64,000 bases of DNA from Streptomyces sp. NBC_00234 (GTDB taxonomy: Bacteria > Actinomycetota > Actinomycetes > Streptomycetales > Streptomycetaceae), in contig NZ_CP108101.1 in the NCBI RefSeq assembly GCF_036195325.1, positions 2,046,001 through 2,110,000 on the forward strand, in the 5' to 3' direction. Position 1 is the stretch's first letter; every line of letters begins with the position of its first letter. A program made the translations under genes and the position numbers. The notes beneath the pieces are model-generated. The model was given only the letters and a program-made list of their open reading frames with translations. It ran no database searches and was not told the DNA's origin. Shown in pieces: positions 18,094-25,571 of the stretch.

Positions 18094-19139
18094 TGCGCAC
18101 CCCGCTCACCGAACTCGTCGGCATCCGGCACCCGATCGTGCAGACGGGCATGGGCTGGGTCGCCGGCCCCCGGCTCGTCTCCGCCACCGCCGAGGCGGGC
18201 GCACTCGGCATCCTGGCCTCCGCGACGATGACCACCGACCAGCTGCGCACGGCGGTGCGCGAGGTCAACTCCCGTACGAGCGCGCCGTTCGGAGTGAATC
18301 TGCGCGCGGATGCCGGTGACGCCCGCGAGCGGGTGCGGATCATCGTGGAGGAGGGGGTGAAGGTGGCGTCCTTCGCGCTTGCCCCGTCGAGGGATCTGAT
18401 CGCGGAGCTGAAGGACGCGGGTGTCGTCGTCATTCCGTCGGTCGGCGCACGGCGCCATGCCGAGAAGGTCGCCGCGTGGGGTGCGGACGCGGTGATCGTG
18501 CAGGGCGGCGAGGGGGGCGGGCACACGGGTGACGTGGCAACGACCGTGCTGCTGCCGCAGGTTGTGGACGCGGTCGGCATCCCGGTGATCGCGGCGGGCG
18601 GGTTCCACGACGGCCGGGGCCTGGTCGCGGCACTGGCCTACGGGGCCGCCGGGATCGCGATGGGGACGCGGTTCCTGCTGACGTCGGACTCCACGGTCCC
18701 GGACGCGGTGAAGGCCCGCTATCTGGCGGCGGGCGTCAAGGACGTCACGGTGACGAGGGCCGTGGACGGGCTGCCGCACCGGATGCTGCGTACGGAGATG
18801 GTGGCCGCGCTGGAAGGTGCGGGCCGGGTGAGGGCCCTGGCGACGGCGGTGCGCAGTGCGTCAGCCTTCCGACGGATCTCCGGGCTGAGCCGACGCCGGA
18901 TGGTGCGTGACGGCCTCGCGACGAAACACGGCAAGGACCTGTCGTGGAGCCAGATCCTGCTGGCCGCCAACACCCCCATGCTGCTGAAGGCCGCCATGGT
19001 CGACGGCCGGACGGATCTCGGGGTGATGGCGTCGGGCCAGGTCGCGGGGGTCATCGAGGACCTGCCGAGCGTCGCGGACCTGGTGGACCGGGTGATGGAG
19101 GAGGCCCGCCGCACCCTGGGGGCCCTGCCACCGGTCTGA
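18093..19139 (+). CDS. ipdC: Nitronate-monooxygenase-like flavoprotein IpdC
   Basis: This 348-residue FMN protein of the nitronate monooxygenase/2-nitropropane dioxygenase group starts MRTPLTELVGIRHPIVQTGMG. It shows the phosphate-binding barrel segments VIVQGGEGGGHTGD, PVIAAGGFHDGRGL and GAAGIAMGTRFL. In mycobacteria IpdC follows ipdAB and is thought to act as a dehydrogenase or reductase on a steroid-ring intermediate. It is the last gene of the echA20-ipdABC operon and is followed by a strong hairpin at 19167-19196. Its length matches Rv3553 (about 355). Confidence 0.88.
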   Translation: MRTPLTELVGIRHPIVQTGMGWVAGPRLVSATAEAGALGILASATMTTDQLRTAVREVNSRTSAPFGVNLRADAGDARERVRIIVEEGVKVASFALAPSRDLIAELKDAGVVVIPSVGARRHAEKVAAWGADAVIVQGGEGGGHTGDVATTVLLPQVVDAVGIPVIAAGGFHDGRGLVAALAYGAAGIAMGTRFLLTSDSTVPDAVKARYLAAGVKDVTVTRAVDGLPHRMLRTEMVAALEGAGRVRALATAVRSASAFRRISGLSRRRMVRDGLATKHGKDLSWSQILLAANTPMLLKAAMVDGRTDLGVMASGQVAGVIEDLPSVADLVDRVMEEARRTLGALPPV

Positions 19140-19166
19140 CGGGCCGGGCCCGTCGGACCGGGCGCG

Positions 19167-19196
19167 GAGCGGTGACCGGGTGACCGGTCACCGCTC
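19167..19196 (+). terminator. Terminator of the echA20-ipdABC operon
   Basis: A perfect 13-bp stem (GAGCGGTGACCGG at 19167-19179, complement at 19184-19196) closes a GTGA loop, 28 bp after the ipdC stop. Confidence 0.85.
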
Positions 19197-19214
19197 CGTC
19201 GCGCCAGGCAGTGC

Positions 19215-19382
19215 CCTAGGGCCTCTCGTTGGGATCATGCCGGGCTCGCGTGCCCTGGCGCGCGCACCCGCGGCGTTGTCGTCGGTCGCCGACGCTCCGC
19301 GTCGACTCCCTCCTCCGCCTTGCAGCTGCCCACACCAGACCCCGCTCCCTGATCCGGCCTGATCCAAACGAAAGACCCTAGG
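19215..19382. mobile_element. 168-bp MITE-like element with ~29-bp terminal inverted repeats
   Basis: The left end begins CCTAGGG and continues CCTCTCGTTGGGATCAT; the right end, read inward, begins CCTAGGG and continues TCTTTCGTTTGGATCAG. Over 29 positions 25 agree. The interior has no convincing gene. From memory, its GC-rich interior recurs at many sites in Streptomyces genomes, which fits a non-autonomous element. The right end supplies the TAG stop codon (19378-19380) of the helicase gene. Confidence 0.75.
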
Positions 19383-21042
19383 CGGCCCGGCGACCGCGTG
19401 CGGCCGAGCCGCCGCGACCGGAGCCGGAGCCCGCGCGGCCCGCCCCGGCGCCACGGGACTCGCCGCCGCCACGGCCTGCGCCACCACGGACCGCACCGGT
19501 GCCCGCACCCGTACCGCCCGAGCGCGCCTCGCCACCGGCACCGCCGGCACCCGAGCCGCCACGACGGCCGCGACCGCGGCTTCCGGAGCGGAATCCGCCG
19601 GCCGTCGCACCCGCCGCGCCGCCACCCGACCGCGTACGCGGCTTCGGCTGGGTCGGCTGCGGGACCTCGACGACGATCGCGATGCCGGAGGGCTCGCGGG
19701 CCCCCGTGATCCGGGTCAGTTCCTCGTCGCTCGACTTGATGCGGGTGGTGCGCGGGTCGATGCCGGCGTCCTGCATCAGCCGGGTCATCTCCCGCTTCTC
19801 CTCGGGCAGCACCAGCGTGACGACGCTGCCGGACTCCCCGGCGCGCGCCGTGCGCCCGCCGCGGTGGAGGTAGTCCTTGTGGTCGGTGGGCGGGTCCACG
19901 TTGACGACCAGGTCGAGGTCGTCGACATGGATGCCGCGGGCCGCCACGTTGGTCGCGACGAGCGCGGTGACCTGGCCGGTCTTGAACTGGTCCAGGGTCC
20001 GGTTGCGCTGCGGCTGGGACCGGCCGCCGTGCAGGGCGGCAGCCCGTACACCGCTGGCGAGCAGCCGCTTGGCGAAACGGTCGGCGGCGCGCTTGGTGTC
20101 GACGAACATGATCACGCGTCCCTCACGGGCGGCGATCTTGAGGGCGACGGCCTTCTTGTCGGTCTCGTCCATGACATGCAGCACGTGGTGCTCCATGGTG
20201 GTGACCGCACCGGCGGACGGGTCGACGGAGTGCACGACCGGGTCGGTCAGGAACATCTTGACCAGCCGGTCGATGTTCTTGTCCAGGGTCGCGGAGAACA
20301 GCATCCGCTGTCCGTCCGGCTCGACCTGCTTGAGCAGGGCGACGACCTGCGGCATGAAGCCCATGTCGGCCATCTGGTCGGCCTCGTCGAGGACGGTGAT
20401 CGCGACGTCGTCGAGGCGGCAGTCGCCGCGCTCGATGAGGTCCTTGAGCCGGCCGGGCGTGGCGACGAGCACCTCGGCGCCGCGGCGCAGCGTGCCCGAC
20501 TGCTTGCTGATCGACATTCCGCCGACGACGGTGGCGAGCCGCAGGTTCACGGAGGTCGCGTACGGCGTGAGGGCGTCGGTGACCTGCTGGGCGAGCTCAC
20601 GGGTCGGGACGAGGACGAGCGCCAGCGGGGCGCGCGGCTCGGAGCGCCGGCCCGCGGTACGGGCGAGCAGGGCAAGGCCGAAGGCCAGCGTCTTGCCGGA
20701 ACCGGTGCGGCCACGGCCGAGGATGTCCCGGCCGGCCAGCGAGTTCGGCAGGGTGGCGCCCTGGATGGGGAAGGGCTCGGTGACGCCCTGCGCGGTGAGC
20801 GTCTTGAGCAGTGCTGCGGGCATGTCCAGCTCGGCGAACGCCTCGACGGCGGGCAGGGCGGGGGTCATGGTTTCCGGCAGGGCGAACTCACCCTGCGGAG
20901 GCGTGGCGCGGCGGCGGGCCGGTGCCTTGCCGGCTCCCCGGCCGGATGCCTTGGCGGTTGCCTGTGCCTGGGCCGGGCCACGTCCCCTGGTCGGACGGGT
21001 GCGGGTGGTGGCCGGTCGGTCCTGGCGTTCGGAGCGGGTCAT
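19378..21042 (-). CDS. DEAD-box RNA helicase with glycine/arginine-rich tail
   Basis: This 554-residue helicase should unwind RNA, as in ribosome assembly or cold adaptation. The core motifs are in order: GRGRTGSGKTLAF, PTRELAQQV, TPGRLKDLI, VLDEADQMADMGF, FSATLD, VATNVAARGIHVDD and HRGGRTARAG. The last 90 residues are almost only Gly, Arg, Ser and Ala, a disordered RNA-binding tail. The ATG at 21042 has AGGAGGG 8 bases upstream. A cold-shock gene lies immediately upstream on the same strand with a terminator between. The TAG stop lies in the end of the repeat element at 19215-19382, so the final residues may have been set by its insertion. Confidence 0.94.
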   Translation of the reverse strand: MTRSERQDRPATTRTRPTRGRGPAQAQATAKASGRGAGKAPARRRATPPQGEFALPETMTPALPAVEAFAELDMPAALLKTLTAQGVTEPFPIQGATLPNSLAGRDILGRGRTGSGKTLAFGLALLARTAGRRSEPRAPLALVLVPTRELAQQVTDALTPYATSVNLRLATVVGGMSISKQSGTLRRGAEVLVATPGRLKDLIERGDCRLDDVAITVLDEADQMADMGFMPQVVALLKQVEPDGQRMLFSATLDKNIDRLVKMFLTDPVVHSVDPSAGAVTTMEHHVLHVMDETDKKAVALKIAAREGRVIMFVDTKRAADRFAKRLLASGVRAAALHGGRSQPQRNRTLDQFKTGQVTALVATNVAARGIHVDDLDLVVNVDPPTDHKDYLHRGGRTARAGESGSVVTLVLPEEKREMTRLMQDAGIDPRTTRIKSSDEELTRITGAREPSGIAIVVEVPQPTQPKPRTRSGGGAAGATAGGFRSGSRGRGRRGGSGAGGAGGEARSGGTGAGTGAVRGGAGRGGGESRGAGAGRAGSGSGRGGSAARGRRAA

Positions 21043-21151
21043 ACGGAATTGCCCTCCTGGGGGATTCCTGGGTTACTGCGGACTGCTGGATGGACTGCTT
21101 GATGTGCGCCCCAGGATGCAGCACAAAGCGGGATGTCCCGGAGACAGCACA

Positions 21152-21188
21152 AACCGGGGCCCGCACCTTCACGGTGCGGGCCCCGGTT
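21152..21188 (-). terminator. Terminator of the cold-shock gene
   Basis: A perfect 16-bp stem (21152-21167 with 21173-21188) with a 5-base loop is followed on the minus strand by a short T run. It lies 20 bp after the cold-shock stop codon. Confidence 0.9.
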
Positions 21189-21208
21189 GCGAGGTACGCG
21201 TCCGGCAA

Positions 21209-21412
21209 TTAGGCCGGGACGATGTTCTCCGCCTGCGGGCCCTTCTGGCCCTGCGTGACGTCGAAGGAGACCTTCTGGCCCTCCTGGAGCTCACGGAAGC
21301 CCTGGGTGGCGATGTTGGAGTAGTGGGCGAAGACGTCGGCGCCGCCGCCGTCCTGCTCGATGAAGCCGAAGCCCTTTTCCGAGTTGAACCACTTCACGGT
21401 TCCAGTAGCCAT
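21209..21412 (-). CDS. Cold-shock protein, CspA family
   Basis: This 67-residue single-stranded nucleic acid binding protein has both RNA-binding motifs, KGFGFIEQD and DVFAHYSNI, and the usual opening [14 protein letters not shown]. It acts as an RNA chaperone. The start is preceded by TTAGGAG at 6 bases. The upstream region to about 21540 looks like a long transcribed leader with a hairpin at 21512-21540, as is common for this family. Streptomyces genomes have several such genes, so I give no number. Confidence 0.97.
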   Translation of the reverse strand: MATGTVKWFNSEKGFGFIEQDGGGADVFAHYSNIATQGFRELQEGQKVSFDVTQGQKGPQAENIVPA

Positions 21413-21511
21413 GTCGATCTCCTAAAAGAGGTGCAGTGCCGGAAATCCGCACTTTACGAATTCCAAGTCGCCGCATTGAGCCCCACCCGGAGAAAGCCGG
21501 AAAACAATAAA

Positions 21512-21540
21512 GCGCCTGAGGAAGCATTCCCGTCAGGCGC
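21512..21540 (-). promoter_or_regulatory. Hairpin plus T run in the cold-shock leader region
   Basis: On the minus strand, GCGCCTGA pairs with TCAGGCGC across a 13-base loop and is followed by TTTATTGTTTT, which has the form of an intrinsic terminator. A possible promoter, TTGCAG and TTTATG spaced 17 bp, lies just upstream (about 21544-21572). It could be a leader attenuator of the cold-shock mRNA, or simply the terminator of the fadA6 operon. The region 21413-21710 otherwise holds no gene. Confidence 0.5.
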
Positions 21541-21710
21541 ACATAAAGTTCATGGGTACCAAAACTGCAACTGGACCACCGTAGCACGTCCTCTCGTCCG
21601 GCGGCGGCTCCCGCCACTCCGCGGGACGGAAAACTTTGCTGACCAGGGGGGTCGCGGGGGCTCTTCCCCCGGCGTTCCCGGGCCGTTCACCCCAGGGTCC
21701 GCCCTGCCGT

Positions 21711-22868
21711 TCAGAGCCGTTCGACGATGGTGACGTTGGCCTGTCCGCCGCCCTCGCACATGGTCTGGAGGCCGTAGCGGCCCCCGGTGCGCTCCAGTTC
21801 GTGCAGGAGGGTCGTCATGAGCCGGGCGCCGGTCGCCCCGAGGGGGTGGCCGAGCGCGATCGCGCCGCCGTTGACGTTGACCCGCCCGGGGTCCGCGCCG
21901 GTCTCCTTGAGCCAGGCCAGCACGACCGGCGCGAACGCCTCGTTGATCTCGACCAGATCCATGTCGTCGATCGTCATCCCGGCCTTCTTCAGCGCGTACG
22001 CGGTGGCGGGGATCGGCGCCGAGAGCATCCTGATCGGGTCCTCGCCGCGTACCGAGAGGTGGTGGACGCGGGCGCGCGGGGTGAGGCCGTGTTCCGCGAC
22101 GGCGCGCTCGGAGGCGATGAGCAGGGCCGCGGCTCCGTCGGAGACCTGGGAGGAGCAGGCGGCGGTGATCGTGCCGCCGTCCAGGACCGGCTTCAGTCCG
22201 GCCATCTTCTCCAGGGTGGTGTCCCGGCGCGGCCCCTCGTCCGCGGTGACGTCCCCGTACGCGACCGTCTCGCGCGCGAAGCGGCCCTCGTCGATGGCGC
22301 GGACCGCCCGCTGGTGGGAGGTGAGGGCGAACTCCTCCATGTCGCGGCGGCTGATGCCCCACTTCTCGGCGATCAGCTGGGCGCCGTGGAACTGGTTGAC
22401 CGGCTGGTCGCCGTACCGGGCGCGCCAGCCCTCGCTGCCCGCGTAGGGGCCGCCCGTCAGGCCGAGGGGCTCGGCGGCCTGACGCGAGGCGAAGGCGATC
22501 GGGATCTGCGTCATGTTCTGGGTGCCGCCCGCGACGACCAGGTCCTGGGTGCCGGAGAGCACTCCCTGGGCGGCGAAGTGCAGGGCCTGCTGGGAGGAGC
22601 CGCACTGCCGGTCGATGGTGACGCCGGGGACCTCCTCCGGCAGGCCCGCCGCCAGCCAGCAGGTGCGGGCGACGTCCCCGGCCTGGGGTCCGACCGTGTC
22701 GAGGCAGCCGAAGACGACGTCCTCGACGGCCGCCGGGTCGATCCCGCTGCGGGCGACGAGCGCCTTGAGGACGTGTGCGCCGAGGTCGGCGGGGTGGACG
22801 GCGCCGAGACCTCCACCGCGCCTGCCGACGGGGGTGCGTACCGCTTCGACGATGTATGCCTCGGCCAT
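21711..22868 (-). CDS. fadA6: Acetyl-CoA acetyltransferase FadA6 (thiolase)
   Basis: This 385-residue thiolase cleaves a beta-keto acyl-CoA with coenzyme A. The nucleophilic cysteine is in DRQCGSSQQALHFA (about residue 88); the C-terminal histidine and cysteine motifs are GHPLGATGARLM and CEGGGQANV. Length and neighbourhood match mycobacterial FadA6, which acts late in breakdown of the last steroid rings. It is the third gene of ipdF-kstR2-fadA6, transcribed away from the operator at 24397-24410, with 21 bp between it and the repressor gene. Confidence 0.88.
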   Translation of the reverse strand: MAEAYIVEAVRTPVGRRGGGLGAVHPADLGAHVLKALVARSGIDPAAVEDVVFGCLDTVGPQAGDVARTCWLAAGLPEEVPGVTIDRQCGSSQQALHFAAQGVLSGTQDLVVAGGTQNMTQIPIAFASRQAAEPLGLTGGPYAGSEGWRARYGDQPVNQFHGAQLIAEKWGISRRDMEEFALTSHQRAVRAIDEGRFARETVAYGDVTADEGPRRDTTLEKMAGLKPVLDGGTITAACSSQVSDGAAALLIASERAVAEHGLTPRARVHHLSVRGEDPIRMLSAPIPATAYALKKAGMTIDDMDLVEINEAFAPVVLAWLKETGADPGRVNVNGGAIALGHPLGATGARLMTTLLHELERTGGRYGLQTMCEGGGQANVTIVERL

Positions 22869-22889
22869 GACTGCTGCTCCTCGGGTGGG

Positions 22890-23501
22890 TTAGGTGCGCA
22901 GGGCGATACCGTCCAGCACCATCGAGAGGTACTGGCGTGCGATCTCCTCGGGGCTGTGCTGTCCGCCGGGCCGGTACCAGGAGGCCGCGACCCAGACGGT
23001 GTCGCGGACGAAGCGGTACGTGAGGCGGATGTCCAGATCGGCGCGGAAGACCTGGTCGGCGACGCCGCGCTCCAGCGTGCCGAGCCACGCCTTCTCGAAC
23101 TTCTGCTGCGAGTCGGCGAGATAGCCGAAGCGCGGCTGTGTGGAGAGGTGCTTGGACTCCTTCTGGTAGATGGCGACGGCGGCGCGGTGCCGGTCGATCT
23201 CCCGGAAGGACTCGGTGACGAGTGCCTCGATGGTCTCCCTGGGGCCGAGCCCGGCGCCCAGCACCGCGTCGTATCCCTTCCAGAGCTCGTCGAGGAAGGT
23301 CGAGAGGATTTCGTCGACCATCGATTCCTTGGAATCGAAGTGGTAGTAGAGGCTGCCCGCGAGCATCCCCGCCTCGTCCGCGATCTTGCGGACGGTGGTG
23401 GCGTTGTATCCCTGCGCGGCGAAGACCTCGGCGGCGGTGGCGAGCAGTTCGCGGCGGCGCGCGGGCGAGGGGGTCACCTGGGGCTTCTTCTTGGTAGGCA
23501 C
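22890..23501 (-). CDS. kstR2: TetR-family repressor, KstR2 ortholog
   Basis: This 203-residue regulator has the N-terminal helix-turn-helix AAQGYNATTVRKIADEAGM followed by LAGSLYYHFDSKESMVDE. The C-terminal segment YRFVRDTVWVAASWYRPGG, with QYLSMVLDGI after it, follows M. tuberculosis KstR2 nearly position for position. KstR2 is released by HIP-CoA, the thioester of the two-ring steroid remnant. The start is GTG at 23501. The gene lies between ipdF and fadA6 and should repress both divergent promoters that carry ACCAAACAYTTGTT, including its own. Ligand identity is inferred from the family. Confidence 0.88.
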   Translation of the reverse strand: MPTKKKPQVTPSPARRRELLATAAEVFAAQGYNATTVRKIADEAGMLAGSLYYHFDSKESMVDEILSTFLDELWKGYDAVLGAGLGPRETIEALVTESFREIDRHRAAVAIYQKESKHLSTQPRFGYLADSQQKFEKAWLGTLERGVADQVFRADLDIRLTYRFVRDTVWVAASWYRPGGQHSPEEIARQYLSMVLDGIALRT

Positions 23502-23531
23502 CCGCCCATTGTCCGCCCGGTCCGCACCGTG

Positions 23532-24380
23532 TCAGGCATGCTGACTGCTGACGGAGACGACCTCGCCCGTCATGTACGAGGAGTAGCCGCTCGCGAGGAA
23601 GACGATGACGTTGGCGATCTCCCAGGGCTCGGCGTACCGGCCGAAGGCCTCCTTCTCGGTGAGCTCCGCCAGCAGGGGCGCGGAGGTGACCTTCACCAGG
23701 TGCGGGTGCATGGCGAGGCTGGGGGCGACCGCGTTGACGCGGACGCCGTAGGCGGCGGCCTCGACGGCCGCGCAGCGGGTGAGCGCCATGACGCCCGCCT
23801 TGGCGGCGGCGTAGTGGGCCTGGCCGGTCTGGGCGCGCCAGCCGATCACGGAGGCGTTGTTGACGAGGACGCCGCCGCGGCCCGATGCCTTCAGTGAGCG
23901 CAGGGCGGCACGGGTGCAGCGGAAGGTGCCGTTCAGGGTGACGTCGAGGACCGTGGACCACTGGTCGTCGGTCATCTCGGTGAGTTCGGCGGTGCCGCCG
24001 AGCCCTGCGTTGTTGACGACGATGTCGAGGCCGCCGTGGGTCTGTTCGGCGTGGGCGAAGAGGGCCTGGACCTGGTCCTCGTCGGTGACGTCGCAGGGCT
24101 GCGAGGCGACCCGGTCGGGACCGAACTCCTCGGCGAGTGCCCGCTCGGTCTCCTTGAGCCGCCGGGCGTGTGCGTCGCCGATGACGATCCGTGCGCCCTC
24201 CTCCAGGAATCTGCGTGCGGTGGCGCCGCCGATTCCCGTGCCCGCGGCTGCCGTGACGACGGCTGTGCGGCCGGCCAGCAGCCGGTGTCCCGGTACGGGG
24301 CGGGGCGGCCCGGTGCCGGTGCCCGGCCGGTTCGCGCCGTTCGGGTCTTCCGCGGCTTCCGCTTCCTCGACGGTGGTCAT
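23532..24380 (-). CDS. ipdF: Short-chain dehydrogenase IpdF
   Basis: This 282-residue reductase has the cofactor motif TAAAGTGIGGATARR, NNAGLGG, the catalytic YAAAKAGVMALTRC and the ending YSSYMTGEVVSVSSQ, which agrees with mycobacterial IpdF (Rv3559c). IpdF oxidises a hydroxy-acyl-CoA intermediate of the HIP pathway. The first 30 residues are Pro/Gly-rich and not part of the fold. The ATG at 24380 lacks a clear ribosome binding site; the operator at 24397-24410 sits only 17 bp upstream, so the transcript may be nearly leaderless. First gene of the ipdF-kstR2-fadA6 unit. Confidence 0.87.
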   Translation of the reverse strand: MTTVEEAEAAEDPNGANRPGTGTGPPRPVPGHRLLAGRTAVVTAAAGTGIGGATARRFLEEGARIVIGDAHARRLKETERALAEEFGPDRVASQPCDVTDEDQVQALFAHAEQTHGGLDIVVNNAGLGGTAELTEMTDDQWSTVLDVTLNGTFRCTRAALRSLKASGRGGVLVNNASVIGWRAQTGQAHYAAAKAGVMALTRCAAVEAAAYGVRVNAVAPSLAMHPHLVKVTSAPLLAELTEKEAFGRYAEPWEIANVIVFLASGYSSYMTGEVVSVSSQHA

Positions 24381-24396
24381 GGCCGTACGTTAATCT

Positions 24397-24410
24397 ACCA
24401 AACACTTGTT
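24397..24410. promoter_or_regulatory. KstR2-type operator between ipdF and fadE30
   Basis: The sequence ACCAAACACTTGTT matches the published KstR2 pattern AnCAAGnnCTTGnT except for one base. It shares TTGTTAGG on the right with the site at 15706-15719. It lies in the 45-bp gap between the divergent ipdF and fadE30 starts and should control both. Confidence 0.82.
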
Positions 24411-24425
24411 AGGGAAGGATGGCCG

Positions 24426-25571
24426 ATGGATCTGTCGCACACCGCCGCGGAGCACGCCTTCCGCGCCGAGGCCCGGGAGTGGCTGCGGGACCGGGTCCCG
24501 TCCCGCCCCCTGCCCTCGCTGGAGACGGCCGAGGGCTTCGCGGCCCACCGGGAGTGGGAGGCGCGGCTGTACGCGGACCGCTGGTCGGTCGTCTCCTGGC
24601 CCGCGGAGTACGGGGGGCGGAGCGCCGACATCTTCGGATGGCTCGCCTTCGAGGAGGAGTACTACGCGGCGGGCGCGCCCGGCCGGGTCTCGCAGAACGG
24701 CATCAACCTCCTCGCCCCGACCCTCTTCGACCACGGCACGGCCGCGCAGCGGGCCCGGATCCTGCCGCCGATGGCGAGCGGCGAGGTGATCTGGGCGCAG
24801 GCGTGGTCCGAGCCGGAGTCCGGCTCGGACCTGGCCTCGCTGCGTTCGCGCGCCGTGCGCACGGACGGCGGCTGGCTGCTGACGGGCCAGAAGACCTGGT
24901 CCTCGCGGGCCGCGTTCGCCGACCGGGCCTTCGGGATCTTCCGTACGGACCCGGGGGCCGCGAAGCCCCATCACGGGCTGACGTATCTGATGTTCGACCT
25001 GTCGGCGCCCGGGGTCACGGTCCGGCCCGTGGGGCGGCTGGACGGCAAGCCGGCGTTCGCCGAACTCTTCCTCGACGAGGTGTTCGTGCCCGACGAGGAC
25101 ATCATCGGGGAGCCCGGCCAGGGCTGGCGGATCGCCATGTCGGCGACGGGCAGCGAGCGGGGGCTGACCCTGCGCTCCCCCGGCCGCTTCCTGGCCGCCG
25201 CGGACCGGCTGGCCGCGCTGTGGCGTACGCACGGCGACCCGTCGGACACCGGGCTGCGGGACCGGGTCGCGGACGCGGTGGTGGGGGCGCGCGCGTACCA
25301 GCTGTTCACCTGCGCGCACGCGTCGCGCTTCGCGGCGGGAGACACGATCGGCGCGGAGTCGAGCCTGAACAAGGTGTTCTGGTCCGAGTACGACATCGCG
25401 CTGCACGAGACGGCGCTCGACCTGCTGGGCCCGGACGCGGAGCTCGCGGACGGCGAGTGGGCGCAGGGGTACCTCTTCGCTCTCGCCGGCCCCCTCTACG
25501 CGGGCACGAACGAGATCCAGCGCGACATCATCGCCGAGCGGCTGCTCGGCCTGCCGAAGGGGCGGCGCTGA
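24426..25571 (+). CDS. fadE30: Acyl-CoA dehydrogenase FadE30
   Basis: This 381-residue flavin acyl-CoA dehydrogenase should introduce a double bond in the propionyl side chain of the HIP-CoA intermediate. It shows AQAWSEPESGSDLASLRSRA (FAD binding), WSSRAAFADRAFGIFRT, LDEVFVPDEDIIGEPGQGW and the C-terminal YAGTNEIQRDIIAERLLG. Length matches mycobacterial FadE30 (385). The ATG at 24426 follows GGGAAGG by 7 bases. It is divergent from ipdF and overlaps the next dehydrogenase gene by one base (TGATG). Confidence 0.87.
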   Translation: MDLSHTAAEHAFRAEAREWLRDRVPSRPLPSLETAEGFAAHREWEARLYADRWSVVSWPAEYGGRSADIFGWLAFEEEYYAAGAPGRVSQNGINLLAPTLFDHGTAAQRARILPPMASGEVIWAQAWSEPESGSDLASLRSRAVRTDGGWLLTGQKTWSSRAAFADRAFGIFRTDPGAAKPHHGLTYLMFDLSAPGVTVRPVGRLDGKPAFAELFLDEVFVPDEDIIGEPGQGWRIAMSATGSERGLTLRSPGRFLAAADRLAALWRTHGDPSDTGLRDRVADAVVGARAYQLFTCAHASRFAAGDTIGAESSLNKVFWSEYDIALHETALDLLGPDAELADGEWAQGYLFALAGPLYAGTNEIQRDIIAERLLGLPKGRR

